Source: Mesobacillus jeotgali (GTDB lineage Bacteria > Bacillota > Bacilli > Bacillales > Cytobacillaceae). Taken from it: a stretch of 64,000 nucleotides of DNA. Each line of letters begins with the position of its first letter. Position 1 is the first letter of the stretch. The position numbers and the translations under genes are program-made. Below are positions 1 through 8,455 of the stretch, one piece after another. The DNA is taken from positions 744,001-808,000 of the forward strand of contig NZ_FVZC01000007.1 in assembly GCF_900166585.1 (NCBI RefSeq), read 5' to 3'. The notes below the pieces were generated by a model, which saw only the letters and a program-made list of their open reading frames with translations, made no database searches and was not told where the DNA came from.

Positions 1-394
1 CCTGGACTGCTCCGGCTAAAACAACCCCAACAACAATCCAGATTGTTCCCGGCAAATAACCCATCTGGGCTGCAAGGATTGGACCTACAAGCGGACCTGC
101 CCCGGCAATTGCCGCAAAGTGGTGCCCAAAGAGAACCCACTTATTTGTCGGAACATAGTCTTTTCCATCATTATTGATTTCTGCGGGAGTTTTCCTGTTG
201 TCATCAAGCTCAAAGACCTTCCTTGCCATGAATCGGCTGTAAAAACGGTATGCAATGGCATAAACACTCACTGCCGCTGTCAATAGCCAGATCGCGTTTA
301 CGCTTTCTCCGCTGTTCAGTGCCATAACGGCAAAGCCGGCTGCACCGAGAGCGGACACAAGACCCCAGATAATGATTGATTTAATTGCTTTCAA
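1..394 (-). CDS. cstA: Carbon starvation protein CstA, N-terminal part (runs off the window)
   Basis: The minus strand from a TTG at 394 is open to the window edge (about 131 residues). It carries two hydrophobic N-terminal segments, then the motif LFGHHFAAIAGAGP followed by LVGPILAAQMGYLPGT, which is typical of the CstA family of peptide/pyruvate permeases induced on carbon starvation. The start is set by AAGGTGGGA about 7 nt upstream (402-410 on the plus strand). The family is usually 550-700 residues with many membrane segments, so most of the gene lies outside. Transcribed divergently from the LysM/M14 peptidase. Family assignment is firm; the substrate cannot be judged here. Confidence 0.9.
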   Translation of the reverse strand, partial: MKAIKSIIIWGLVSALGAAGFAVMALNSGESVNAIWLLTAAVSVYAIAYRFYSRFMARKVFELDDNRKTPAEINNDGKDYVPTNKWVLFGHHFAAIAGAGPLVGPILAAQMGYLPGTIWIVVGVVLAGAVQ

Positions 395-696
395 CTTTCT
401 TCCCACCTTTTCTTTGATATGTCCAAATTATATTGTAAAATTCAAAATTTTTAAATAAGAAAATCTATTCAGATTCGTTTTTTTGAAGTGAGATTTGCAT
501 TTTATATCGTTTTTTTATCAAAAAAAGTATAAATGGTTTCGCTTTACTTTAAAAAAGTGGGAAATGACCAGTTTTCAATGTGGAATGTCAAAATCTTTTT
601 GAAAAAATAATCCGAATTTGCAACTTCTGAAATAGAATCCAAAGCCATTCATATACATATTTATAGATGCAACTTTGAATGAACAGGAGGCGCGCT
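395..696. other. Divergent intergenic region cstA / LysM-M14 peptidase
   Basis: About 300 bp of AT-rich DNA between two divergent starts; it must hold both promoters. I see no gene and no confident operator; a weak cre-like string around 534-548 has too many mismatches to call. Confidence 0.6.
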
Positions 697-1887
697 ATGG
701 ATATATACGTGAGAAGAGGAGATTCGTTTTGGTATTTCAGCAACCTTTTCAACATCCCGCTCCAGTTAATCATAGATTCTAATCCTGAATTGGATCCGGA
801 CGCACTTGCTGTAGGGCGTACTGTTAAGATTCCCGGTTTCGCCGCTGTGGATTATAGGATCCGGGCAGGCGATACACTCTGGCAGATTGCCCGCAGCAGA
901 AATATCCAGGTGGATGCACTGCTGCTGGCCAATCGCAATATCAATCCGAATGGATTGTATATCGGCCAGATGATCAAAGTGCCATTAAGGGTGACCTGGC
1001 GGATTGTCCAGGGCAAAAAAAATTACGATTTTGAGTCACTGATGAGCGATTTGAGACGATTGGAAAATGTATATCCGTTTATAAGAGTGCCGTCAATCGG
1101 CAACTCAGTATTAGGGAAAAGGATACCGGAAGCTTTACTTGGGAAAGGCAGCAAACGGGTTCACTACAATGGTTCCTTCCATGCGAATGAATGGATCACC
1201 ACACCGGTCATCATGACATTCCTGAATGACTACTTACTGGCGCTGACGAACCAGTCCCCGATACGCGGAATGTCAATGCAGAACCTTTACGCCCAAACGA
1301 CCTTATCGATTGTCCCAATGGTCAATCCTGATGGTGTCGACCTAGTTCTTAATGGTCCTCCTGAGGAGAAGCCATGGAATGATAGAGTAGTAGAATTAAA
1401 TAAAGGGAGCCTTGATTTCTCGGGGTGGAAAGCGAACATAAGAGGGGTGGACTTGAATGATCAGTTCCCAGCAAAATGGGAACTTGAAAAAGAAAGGAAT
1501 CCGAGTCAGCCAGGCCCAAGGGATTATGTCGGTGAAAAGCCATTGTCTGAGCCTGAAGCGATTGCTATGGCAGAATTGACAAGAAGACGTGATTTTGCCA
1601 GGGTCCTGGCCTTCCACACCCAGGGCGAGGTCATCTACTGGGGCTTTGAGAATCTCGAGCCGCCAGAATCAGAGACACTGGTCAACGAATTCGCAAGGGT
1701 AAGCGGCTATCAGCCGGTAAAAACAATCGAAAGCTATGCCGGATACAAAGACTGGTTCATCCAGGACTGGCGCCGGCCGGGATTCACGGTCGAGCTCGGA
1801 TTCGGAATCAACCCGCTACCGCTGTCCCAGTTTGATGAGATCTATGAGAAAGCTCTCGGGATTTTCCTGGCTGGACTATACATGTGA
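697..1887 (+). CDS. LysM-M14 gamma-D-glutamyl-meso-diaminopimelate peptidase (YqgT-like)
   Basis: 396 residues. Two N-terminal LysM modules (about 1-48 and 50-98; the second has the clear core AGDTLWQIA) for peptidoglycan binding, followed by an M14 zinc carboxypeptidase domain. Zinc ligands appear in NGSFHANEW (HxxE) and AFHTQGE, and the catalytic Glu in FTVELGFG. This architecture matches endopeptidase I/YqgT, which cuts the gamma-D-Glu-meso-Dap bond in (spore) peptidoglycan. I chose ATG 697 because AGGAGG at 685-690 is 6 nt upstream; the in-frame ATG at 679 has no ribosome site. There is no signal peptide, as in the known enzyme. Confident on family, moderate on exact bond specificity. Confidence 0.88.
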   Translation: MDIYVRRGDSFWYFSNLFNIPLQLIIDSNPELDPDALAVGRTVKIPGFAAVDYRIRAGDTLWQIARSRNIQVDALLLANRNINPNGLYIGQMIKVPLRVTWRIVQGKKNYDFESLMSDLRRLENVYPFIRVPSIGNSVLGKRIPEALLGKGSKRVHYNGSFHANEWITTPVIMTFLNDYLLALTNQSPIRGMSMQNLYAQTTLSIVPMVNPDGVDLVLNGPPEEKPWNDRVVELNKGSLDFSGWKANIRGVDLNDQFPAKWELEKERNPSQPGPRDYVGEKPLSEPEAIAMAELTRRRDFARVLAFHTQGEVIYWGFENLEPPESETLVNEFARVSGYQPVKTIESYAGYKDWFIQDWRRPGFTVELGFGINPLPLSQFDEIYEKALGIFLAGLYM

Positions 1888-1965
1888 AAAGGAGATCACC
1901 TGAAAAGGTGGTCTCTTTGAATTGGATGTATATAGTAAAATGAAATAGTGGGGGGGAAGAGTTCA

Positions 1966-2397
1966 TTGACCTATTCAGGAAAAATGTCCAAGAATATTTT
2001 GTATGCAATCCTTTTCATGAGTGCGATCATCGTGCCTAATTTTAACTGGTTCATAAAGCTTCCATTCACCTTTGCTGCGCTGGTGATTATATTACATGAA
2101 GTCCAGTTAACGATTGCATCAAATCAACTTGAATATAAAATTAAACTTTTTAAAGTCACGGTTTACCGAAAAATTCTCACGCCAGAGAAGATCAAAAAAA
2201 TTAAGTTCGGCCGGATTGGCTGGGCGACGAAGAATGCTGTGGTAAAGGTGAGGAGAGGCTTCAACTTTGGTGTTGCCTACTTTTACAGCGAACAGCTGAT
2301 CAGCGAGCTTGAAGCGTTTGCCCTTGCTAATAATGTCGAAATCCAGAAGACGAAAGATTATCTCCTATTGGAAAAATACTATACCTCAATTAAATAA
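1966..2397 (+). CDS. Small membrane protein of unknown function (143 aa)
   Basis: Two hydrophobic segments lie in the first ~50 residues, followed by a basic, beta-rich cytoplasmic part of about 90 residues (VYRKILTPEKIKKIKFGRIGW...). The layout resembles bacterial PH-like/YdbT-type membrane proteins but I recognise no family motif. TTG at 1966 is preferred because GGGGGGAAG lies about 8 nt upstream; ATG 1984 or GTG 1948 are alternatives. It ends in a strong hairpin shared with the convergent gene. Confidence 0.6.
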   Translation: MTYSGKMSKNILYAILFMSAIIVPNFNWFIKLPFTFAALVIILHEVQLTIASNQLEYKIKLFKVTVYRKILTPEKIKKIKFGRIGWATKNAVVKVRRGFNFGVAYFYSEQLISELEAFALANNVEIQKTKDYLLLEKYYTSIK

Positions 2398-2425
2398 AAG
2401 CATCGGGCAGACACCCGATGCTTTT
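2396..2425. terminator. Bidirectional terminator
   Basis: Perfect inverted repeat AAAAGCATCGGG / CCCGATGCTTTT with a 6-nt loop, lying between two convergent genes and giving a T-run on each strand. Confidence 0.9.
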
Positions 2426-2432
2426 AAAATGC

Positions 2433-4811
2433 TTATTTTTCAAAAATGCTGTTGGAAAGTAATCGGAAGAGATAGTCAGTATGGTCGCGGAATCCTGCTT
2501 CGAGACCAATAAGCGTAACGTCCTTATCCTGTTCTTTCACAATGACTGCCTTCCCCTGTGCATCTGTATTGTTTTTCCAGTGTCCGGCAACAAAGAAGTC
2601 TGAGTTGTTGTCAAATGTTGCAGAAACCTCATCGCCAGCTGTACTTTCATACCAGACAGGGCGGTAAACAAAGCCTAAATCGTCTTCGCTGTAGCCGGCA
2701 GCTGCACCTTCTCCTGTGTAATCAACCTTAGCGATGCCGTTGCTGTTGTAGTCGCCGACAACCACTGTGTTATCAGTGAGACCTAATGTCTTCGCAGCAT
2801 TGGATGCACCAGCACCGACTGCGATATATTTTCCGCCATTATTTAAAAATTCTTCTACATTAGCTTTGAAGCTGTCGAACTGCTCAGGATTCTGGAACCC
2901 GAACTCTTTATTGCCAGCGCGTGACTGAGTTTTGGCAATTAAACCTTCTGTTCCGCTGTAAACAAATACGTCAAAGCTAGAAAGACCTTTCACTGCAACC
3001 TCTGCTGGAGTTACTTCAGTGACGTTGAAGCCCAGGCGTTTAAGTGCCAGTTTTGTACCCGAGTGTGATTGTGCTTTATTCATGCCGCCATCCTTCAAAA
3101 TGGCAACCTTCATGTTTACAACTTCAATCGCATCAGCTGGTACCTTAGCTGATTCAATTTTCAGTCCTGACTGTTTAACGGCTGCTGAAATTGTGTTCGC
3201 GGCCGCTTCTGTGTAAAAATTGCCTTCCTGGTCACGCTTAACGTTGACTCCTTGCTGTAGCAGAGTATTTACCAGCTGAACAGCATTCACTGAGCTGTTT
3301 GGAATCAGGAATGGCCCTTTGCCGCCGATAGTGCCCTGGTTCTGCACCTGGTTCACTTTAGTCGCTGTTACATCGAAATCACTTTGGACAGCGATTGCCT
3401 CGAAGCCCCAAAGTTCCGGCAGGCTCCATGCTGAAATATCATACATCGCATCAACATCTTCCGTGATGTCCTCGCCATCCCACAGCATTGTATTAGCAAG
3501 GCCGGCTTTTGACTGGTCCATTTTAACGAGGTATGTGCCTTTAGGGTAAGACTTTCCGTCTGCCGTGAAAGCTTTCGAGGCCTGGACCACTTCAATATCG
3601 TTTTTCTGCAGATGGTTAACCGCCTTTTGTGTTACCGTTGGATCTTCTGGATCAACAGGCAAAACATAGGCAGTCGGGAAGAAGCCTTCTTCATGGAAGG
3701 GGTGGTCAAAATTGATGCCTCGTTTGAACATCTCAATTTGATCCGTGATCATTTCCTGCTTGTTATCAGTTGCATTTTTCAGTGCACCCATGATGGCATC
3801 ATACATCCAGCGAACGCCGTCAAGGTCATTCGTAGGCGCTTCAAGTGTATGGCCATATGCACCGTGGTACATTGCATACATTGGCGTAAAGATTGGCGGA
3901 TAATCATCCCAGCCTTCCGCGTCGTCACGCTGAGGAATGTAGGTTCCTTCCATCGATTGGTACAGGCTGCCTGTGAAGCTTTGCTTGTCAGACATAATTT
4001 CTGCTTCCATTGCTCTAGCCTGATCCATTGCCCACTTTTGATAAAGGTCGTATTCATAGTTAGGATTATGCGGAACAGTACATGGCTCGATAAGGCCCTG
4101 CTTGTTAGGAGCATAATTTTTTACATAGCCATGTGTATCAAGGAAGACCATCGGATTCCACTCCTTAATGAGTGCAACGGTTTCCTGGGTTTCCGGCTGT
4201 GACTGAGTAATGAAGTCACGGTTCAAATCGATTCCTTCTCCATTGAAACGGGTAGCATCAATGCGGCCATCAGGATTCTGGACGACATTGAAAATCAAAA
4301 TATTATTCTCGAGAATTTCTTTCGTGGTGTCGTCATTACTAAGTGCAAATCGCTCAATCAGCTGCATGACAGCATCACTGCCGACGAACTCAGTTCCATG
4401 AATCGATCCATTGATCATGACAGGGACCTTGAAGTCTGGATTGTTTGCAATCCAGTCCTGTGCCTTGTCAGGATTCTTGAACATCTGCTTTCTTAAGGCC
4501 TGGATTTTACCGAACTTGCCCTGGGAATCCGGGGAAGCGATTGTCACGACATAGAGAGGTTGTCCTGTTGATGACTGGCCTTTCACTTCAACCTTGACCC
4601 TGTTTGATTGTTTTGCTATTTCAGAAAGCTTTCCTCCAATTTCTGAGAACTTCATAAAATCATAGTTTTCACTATTGAAAAGACTTCCATCCTGTTCTTC
4701 GTATGTATTCACATAATTCCATTTTAAAGACTCAGCAAGCGCCGGCGTCCAGGGAGATGAGGCTAGCAAACTTGCAGCGACTATACCAGAAATTATTTTT
4801 TTATGCTTCAT
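2433..4811 (-). CDS. Secreted M14 zinc carboxypeptidase, large form (792 aa)
   Basis: Signal peptide at residues 1-26 (cut near TPALA-ES). The M14 catalytic domain covers about 45-350: NGSIHGTEFVG supplies HxxE zinc ligands, GIDLNRDF is the usual substrate-binding stretch, FLDTHGYV carries the third zinc ligand and HTLEAPTND the catalytic Glu. The remaining ~440 residues contain a glutamine-amidotransferase-like Rossmann region (FDVFVYSGTEGLI, GGKYIAVGAGA) without an obvious catalytic residue; it may be an accessory or binding domain. RBS GGAGG lies about 9 nt before the ATG. Single gene with its own terminator; probably an extracellular scavenging peptidase. Catalytic class is firm, substrate unknown. 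Confidence 0.87.
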   Translation of the reverse strand: MKHKKIISGIVAASLLASSPWTPALAESLKWNYVNTYEEQDGSLFNSENYDFMKFSEIGGKLSEIAKQSNRVKVEVKGQSSTGQPLYVVTIASPDSQGKFGKIQALRKQMFKNPDKAQDWIANNPDFKVPVMINGSIHGTEFVGSDAVMQLIERFALSNDDTTKEILENNILIFNVVQNPDGRIDATRFNGEGIDLNRDFITQSQPETQETVALIKEWNPMVFLDTHGYVKNYAPNKQGLIEPCTVPHNPNYEYDLYQKWAMDQARAMEAEIMSDKQSFTGSLYQSMEGTYIPQRDDAEGWDDYPPIFTPMYAMYHGAYGHTLEAPTNDLDGVRWMYDAIMGALKNATDNKQEMITDQIEMFKRGINFDHPFHEEGFFPTAYVLPVDPEDPTVTQKAVNHLQKNDIEVVQASKAFTADGKSYPKGTYLVKMDQSKAGLANTMLWDGEDITEDVDAMYDISAWSLPELWGFEAIAVQSDFDVTATKVNQVQNQGTIGGKGPFLIPNSSVNAVQLVNTLLQQGVNVKRDQEGNFYTEAAANTISAAVKQSGLKIESAKVPADAIEVVNMKVAILKDGGMNKAQSHSGTKLALKRLGFNVTEVTPAEVAVKGLSSFDVFVYSGTEGLIAKTQSRAGNKEFGFQNPEQFDSFKANVEEFLNNGGKYIAVGAGASNAAKTLGLTDNTVVVGDYNSNGIAKVDYTGEGAAAGYSEDDLGFVYRPVWYESTAGDEVSATFDNNSDFFVAGHWKNNTDAQGKAVIVKEQDKDVTLIGLEAGFRDHTDYLFRLLSNSIFEK

Positions 4812-5001
4812 TAATATATCCTCCGAAAAAAAGTATTTGTATATTTATACATAATATTTATTAAATATTATTTCGGCAATCGTACAAAATTCCTAAATAA
4901 AGGTTCCGGTAACAAAACCCTGATGGTTCCTGAACTTTTTTAATGTTGGGAAATAAATCGGTAAAATGATATAGGAGAATAGTCACTTTGAGGGGGAAAA
5001 T

Positions 5002-5028
5002 AAAAACAGGGCTAGAGGCCCTGTTTTT
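5002..5028 (-). terminator. Terminator of the DUF948 gene
   Basis: Inverted repeat AAAAACAGGGC / GCCCTGTTTTT, loop TAGAG, overlapping the stop codon of the minus-strand gene. Confidence 0.85.
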
Positions 5029-5395
5029 ATTGTGGCTGCATGTTGCGTTTACGACGTTCACGGTTCCACTTTCTTGCTTTATACTTTTGTTCAAGTTCGG
5101 CGACTGGCTTTGCAACCAGGGCATTCTTGAATTCAACCGGTGTCTGTTTTACCGAAAAGACAACAGTATTTACAGCTTTCTTTTTCTTTTCAAAATCAGT
5201 CATCAGCTTCTGCTGTTTAAACTTTAATGAATCAGTTTCTTCTTTCACTGCAGTTGTTTTATTTTGAACGCGGGTTGCTGTCTCCTGAAGGCTGTCAATT
5301 GTTGGCTTGGCATCTTTATATGTTTTAAAAGCAACATATCCTAGATACGCCAGGGCAGCCACAATTACGGCCAAACTGAGATAAACTATGATCAT
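5027..5395 (-). CDS. DUF948 / YtxG-family general stress-type membrane protein
   Basis: 122 residues: one N-terminal membrane anchor (MIIVYLSLAVIVAALAYLG), then a long heptad-like helix (SLQETATRVQNKTTAVKEE...) and a basic C-terminus. This is the DUF948 (YtxG) plan; family members in Bacillus are often stress induced. ATG 5395 is chosen because AAAGGAGG is 8 nt upstream; the GTG at 5419 would place the ribosome site inside the gene. Function unknown. Confidence 0.75.
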   Translation of the reverse strand: MIIVYLSLAVIVAALAYLGYVAFKTYKDAKPTIDSLQETATRVQNKTTAVKEETDSLKFKQQKLMTDFEKKKKAVNTVVFSVKQTPVEFKNALVAKPVAELEQKYKARKWNRERRKRNMQPQ

Positions 5396-5512
5396 ATAAG
5401 GAGCCTCCTTTCTAATCACGAATGAAAAAGCATTTACATATTGATTACCCTAATTCTGTGAAAGAATAACAGAAATTTAAGGAGAGCCTAAAATTGTTAA
5501 TTTTGAAGTATT

Positions 5513-5528
5513 TGTGAAATTATGCACA
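5513..5528. promoter_or_regulatory. Second, near-perfect Fnr-type box
   Basis: TGTGA-N6-GCACA: one mismatch from the Fnr palindrome TGTGA-N6-TCACA. It sits exactly 30 bp upstream of the perfect box at 5543-5558, on the same helical face. Confidence 0.6.
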
Positions 5529-5542
5529 TACAAGATATAAAG

Positions 5543-5558
5543 TGTGACGAACTTCACA
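5543..5558. promoter_or_regulatory. Fnr box of the nitrite reductase operon
   Basis: Perfect TGTGA-CGAACT-TCACA palindrome. A -10-like TACAAT at 5580-5585 predicts a start near 5592, which puts the box centre at -41.5, the standard class II activator position for Fnr/CRP proteins. It implies induction when oxygen is low. Confidence 0.85.
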
Positions 5559-5579
5559 AACAAGAACCCTTTTTAACAA

Positions 5580-5585
5580 TACAAT
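5580..5585 (+). promoter_or_regulatory. -10 element of nirB promoter
   Basis: TACAAT, one mismatch from TATAAT, correctly placed downstream of the Fnr box; there is no good -35, as expected at an activator-dependent promoter. Confidence 0.6.
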
Positions 5586-5648
5586 TTAAGCATAGAGGAA
5601 ATATCATTAATGAATACTCCGGATTGAGAATATAGGAGGGCAAACGAG

Positions 5649-8072
5649 ATGAAGAAGAAACTAGTCATGATAGGAAATGGAATGGCAGGAGTCAGGACAA
5701 TCGAGGAACTGCTTAAGCTCCAGCCAGATGGCTTCGATATCACTATTTTTGGGAATGAACCTCATCCTAATTACAATAGAATTATGTTATCTACAGTCCT
5801 GCAGGGAGATAAGACGATTGAAGACATTATCATGAATGATTGGGACTGGTACAAGAATAATGGAATTCAGCTGTATGCAGGTGAAGAAGCAGTAGAGATT
5901 GATAAGGATAAGAAACAAGTCATTTCCGATCAAGGGAGGAAAGTAGATTACGACGACCTGATCATTGCTACAGGATCTAGTTCGTTCATTCTGCCTGTAC
6001 CCGGATCTGATAAAAATGGTGTAGTCGGTTTTCGTGACATCAACGATTGTGAAATGATGATCAAAGATTCTAGGCGGTATAAAAAGGCGGCTGTAATTGG
6101 AGGGGGTCTTTTAGGCCTGGAAGCTGCAAGAGGCCTGCTGAATTTGGGAATGGAAGTCGATGTTGTCCATTTGATGCCATTCCTGATGGAAAGGCAGCTT
6201 GACGAAACATCCTCTGGCATGCTGAGAAAAGAATTGGAAGCGCAAGGAATGAATTTCTTGCTTGAAAAACAGACAGCGGAAATTTTAGGAGATGAAAGAG
6301 TAACAGGACTCAGATTTTCAGACGGGACCGAAATCCAGGCAGACCTTGTCGTCATGGCTGTCGGAATCCGCCCTAATATCCACCTGGCCAAAGATAACGG
6401 CATTTTTGTTAACAGAGGAATTGTCGTCAATGACTTTATGGAGACAGATGTGCCGAATATTTATGCTGTTGGAGAATGTGCGGAACATAGAGAAATCGTC
6501 TATGGCCTCGTCGCACCGCTGTATGAACAGGGGAAGATACTTGCAGCCAACCTCGCCGGGGTCCCAACGAAACCTTATGAAGGGACGATTTGCGGAACTC
6601 AGCTTAAGGTATCAGGCTGTGATTTATACTCTGCAGGAGAAATCGGGGATGACGAAGGAACGAAATCAATCAAGGTCCACAATGAGTTTGACGGAATTTA
6701 TAAAAAAATTGTCATTCGTGATAACCGAATTGCTGGGATTGTGCTTTATGGCGATACCAAGGACAGTAACCGCTTGTTCAGGATGCTGACGAAAAGAGAA
6801 GACATCAGCGGCATGACAAGCGTATCGATCTTAGAAGCAAGCGGCTGCTGCAGCGGCGGGGAAGCAGGCGATGTCGCGGCGATGGCCGATGACGAGCTTG
6901 TCTGCGGCTGTAATGGTGTTACAAAAGGAACGATTGTTGACGCGATTCGGACCAATGAACTCACTACCGTTGATGAAGTAGGGGGCTGTACAAATGCCGG
7001 CCGTTCTTGCGGAAGATGTAAGTCACTCATATCGGATATCCTTGCCTACACTCTAGGTGATCAGTATGATACTTCAGCGAAAAAAGCAGGTATTTGCGGA
7101 TGCACAACTTTAAGCAAAGATGAAGTAGTGGCAGAAATCAGGGCAAAAGGCTTGACCAATGTCAGGGAAGTCATGAATGTGCTCGGCTGGTCCCAGGAGG
7201 AAGGATGTTCGAAATGCCGTCCGGCCATCAACTATTACCTTGGTATGGTTCATTATGACGGCTATAAGGATGAACGTGACTCAAGGCTGGTCAACGAGAA
7301 GATGCATGCGAATATCCAGAAGGATGGAACATATTCTGTCGTGCCAAGAATGTATGGCGGAGTGACTTCTGCTGCAGATTTGAAGAAAATTGCTGAGATT
7401 GCTGAGAAGTACGACGTGCCTTTGGTAAAACTGACAGGCGGACAGAGGATTGGACTATTCGGTGTCCACAAAGAGGATCTTCCGGCAATGTGGGAAGATT
7501 TGGGGATGCCATCAGGTTATGCGTACGGAAAAACATTGCGTACTGTAAAAACCTGCGTAGGCGAAAAATTCTGCCGTTTTGGCACGCAGGATTCAATGGG
7601 ACTTGGAATCGAGCTCGAGAAAAAGTTTGAGCGCCTCGATACACCGCATAAGGTCAAGATGGGAGTGTCTGCTTGCCCAAGGAACTGTGCAGAATCAGGA
7701 ATCAAGGACATTGGTTTTATCGGTGTCGATGGCGGCTGGGAAATTTATATTGGCGGTAATGGCGGTACTGACCTGAGGGCTGCTGACCTGCTTGATACAG
7801 TTCAAACAAAAGAAGAGGCAATGGAAATAACAGGAGCCTATCTCCAGTACTACCGTGAAACAGCTGCCTATCTTGAAAGAACTGCACCTTGGCTTGAAAG
7901 GATGGGAGTTGAACATGTCAAAGAAGTGCTGGCAGATGAAGACATGAGAAAGCAGTTAAATGAAAGATTGGACAAGACATTGGAACGATATAACGAGCCA
8001 TGGCAGGAAGCGATCGAGGATAACGGAATAAAAGAAAAGTACTATCAAGTCCGCAGTGTGACGGTTCAATAG
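5649..8072 (+). CDS. nirB: NAD(P)H nitrite reductase, large subunit
   Basis: 807 residues, the usual NirB/NasD size. N-terminal FAD/NADH oxidoreductase domain (GNGMAGVRT near residue 8; second dinucleotide motif GGGLLGLEAARG near 150). Two BFD-type [2Fe-2S] modules at about 415-530 (CGCNGVTKG...CGRC, then CGCTTLSKD...GCSKCRP). C-terminal siroheme/[4Fe-4S] domain with TCVGEKFCRFGTQDS and SACPRNCAES supplying the cluster/siroheme cysteines. It reduces nitrite to ammonium with electrons from NAD(P)H in the cytoplasm. AGGAGGG is 8 nt before the ATG. First gene of a five-gene unit with nirD and the siroheme pathway; Fnr boxes suggest anaerobic induction. Confidence 0.96.
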   Translation: MKKKLVMIGNGMAGVRTIEELLKLQPDGFDITIFGNEPHPNYNRIMLSTVLQGDKTIEDIIMNDWDWYKNNGIQLYAGEEAVEIDKDKKQVISDQGRKVDYDDLIIATGSSSFILPVPGSDKNGVVGFRDINDCEMMIKDSRRYKKAAVIGGGLLGLEAARGLLNLGMEVDVVHLMPFLMERQLDETSSGMLRKELEAQGMNFLLEKQTAEILGDERVTGLRFSDGTEIQADLVVMAVGIRPNIHLAKDNGIFVNRGIVVNDFMETDVPNIYAVGECAEHREIVYGLVAPLYEQGKILAANLAGVPTKPYEGTICGTQLKVSGCDLYSAGEIGDDEGTKSIKVHNEFDGIYKKIVIRDNRIAGIVLYGDTKDSNRLFRMLTKREDISGMTSVSILEASGCCSGGEAGDVAAMADDELVCGCNGVTKGTIVDAIRTNELTTVDEVGGCTNAGRSCGRCKSLISDILAYTLGDQYDTSAKKAGICGCTTLSKDEVVAEIRAKGLTNVREVMNVLGWSQEEGCSKCRPAINYYLGMVHYDGYKDERDSRLVNEKMHANIQKDGTYSVVPRMYGGVTSAADLKKIAEIAEKYDVPLVKLTGGQRIGLFGVHKEDLPAMWEDLGMPSGYAYGKTLRTVKTCVGEKFCRFGTQDSMGLGIELEKKFERLDTPHKVKMGVSACPRNCAESGIKDIGFIGVDGGWEIYIGGNGGTDLRAADLLDTVQTKEEAMEITGAYLQYYRETAAYLERTAPWLERMGVEHVKEVLADEDMRKQLNERLDKTLERYNEPWQEAIEDNGIKEKYYQVRSVTVQ

Positions 8073-8087
8073 GGAGGCTGGCTGAAG

Positions 8088-8408
8088 ATGCAAACAACAA
8101 AAGTGAGAGTCAAAGTTGCTGACTATGATTCCCTGCCTGTTGGGACAGGGCAGGCAGTCATAGTAAATAGTGAGAACATCGTATTGTTCAGGATATCAAA
8201 TGGGGAAGTAAAGGCTGTCGAAAACCGAAGTCCCCACCGTAAAGGAGGAACACTGGCAGATGCGCTTGTAAGCGGAAAGTTTATATATTGTCCAGTCTAT
8301 GACCTGAAGATTTCGCTCGATGACGGGAAAGTACAGTCACCAGATACAGGGGAAGTCAAAAGATATGAAGTGGAAGTCATCGAAAACGAGGTATATTTAC
8401 AGCTTTAG
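8088..8408 (+). CDS. nirD: Nitrite reductase small subunit (Rieske-like fold)
   Basis: 106 residues, starting 15 nt after nirB with GGGAGG upstream. The fold and length match NirD/NasE. The Rieske ligand positions are only partly kept: SPHRKGG has lost the first Cys and YCPVYDLKI has Tyr where the second His would be. So it very probably carries no [2Fe-2S] cluster, as known for other NirD proteins that act structurally. Needed with NirB for activity. Confidence 0.92.
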   Translation: MQTTKVRVKVADYDSLPVGTGQAVIVNSENIVLFRISNGEVKAVENRSPHRKGGTLADALVSGKFIYCPVYDLKISLDDGKVQSPDTGEVKRYEVEVIENEVYLQL

Positions 8409-8455
8409 AACATGAGAGGGAACTCACTCTCAATCACTGAAAGGGCGGGAACACA

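Noticed and set aside
534..548. cre-like sequence between cstA and the peptidase gene
   Set aside because: At least three mismatches to the consensus in either orientation.
3612..4202. 196-codon plus-strand frame
   Set aside because: Lies wholly inside the minus-strand M14 peptidase gene; no ribosome site and implausible composition.
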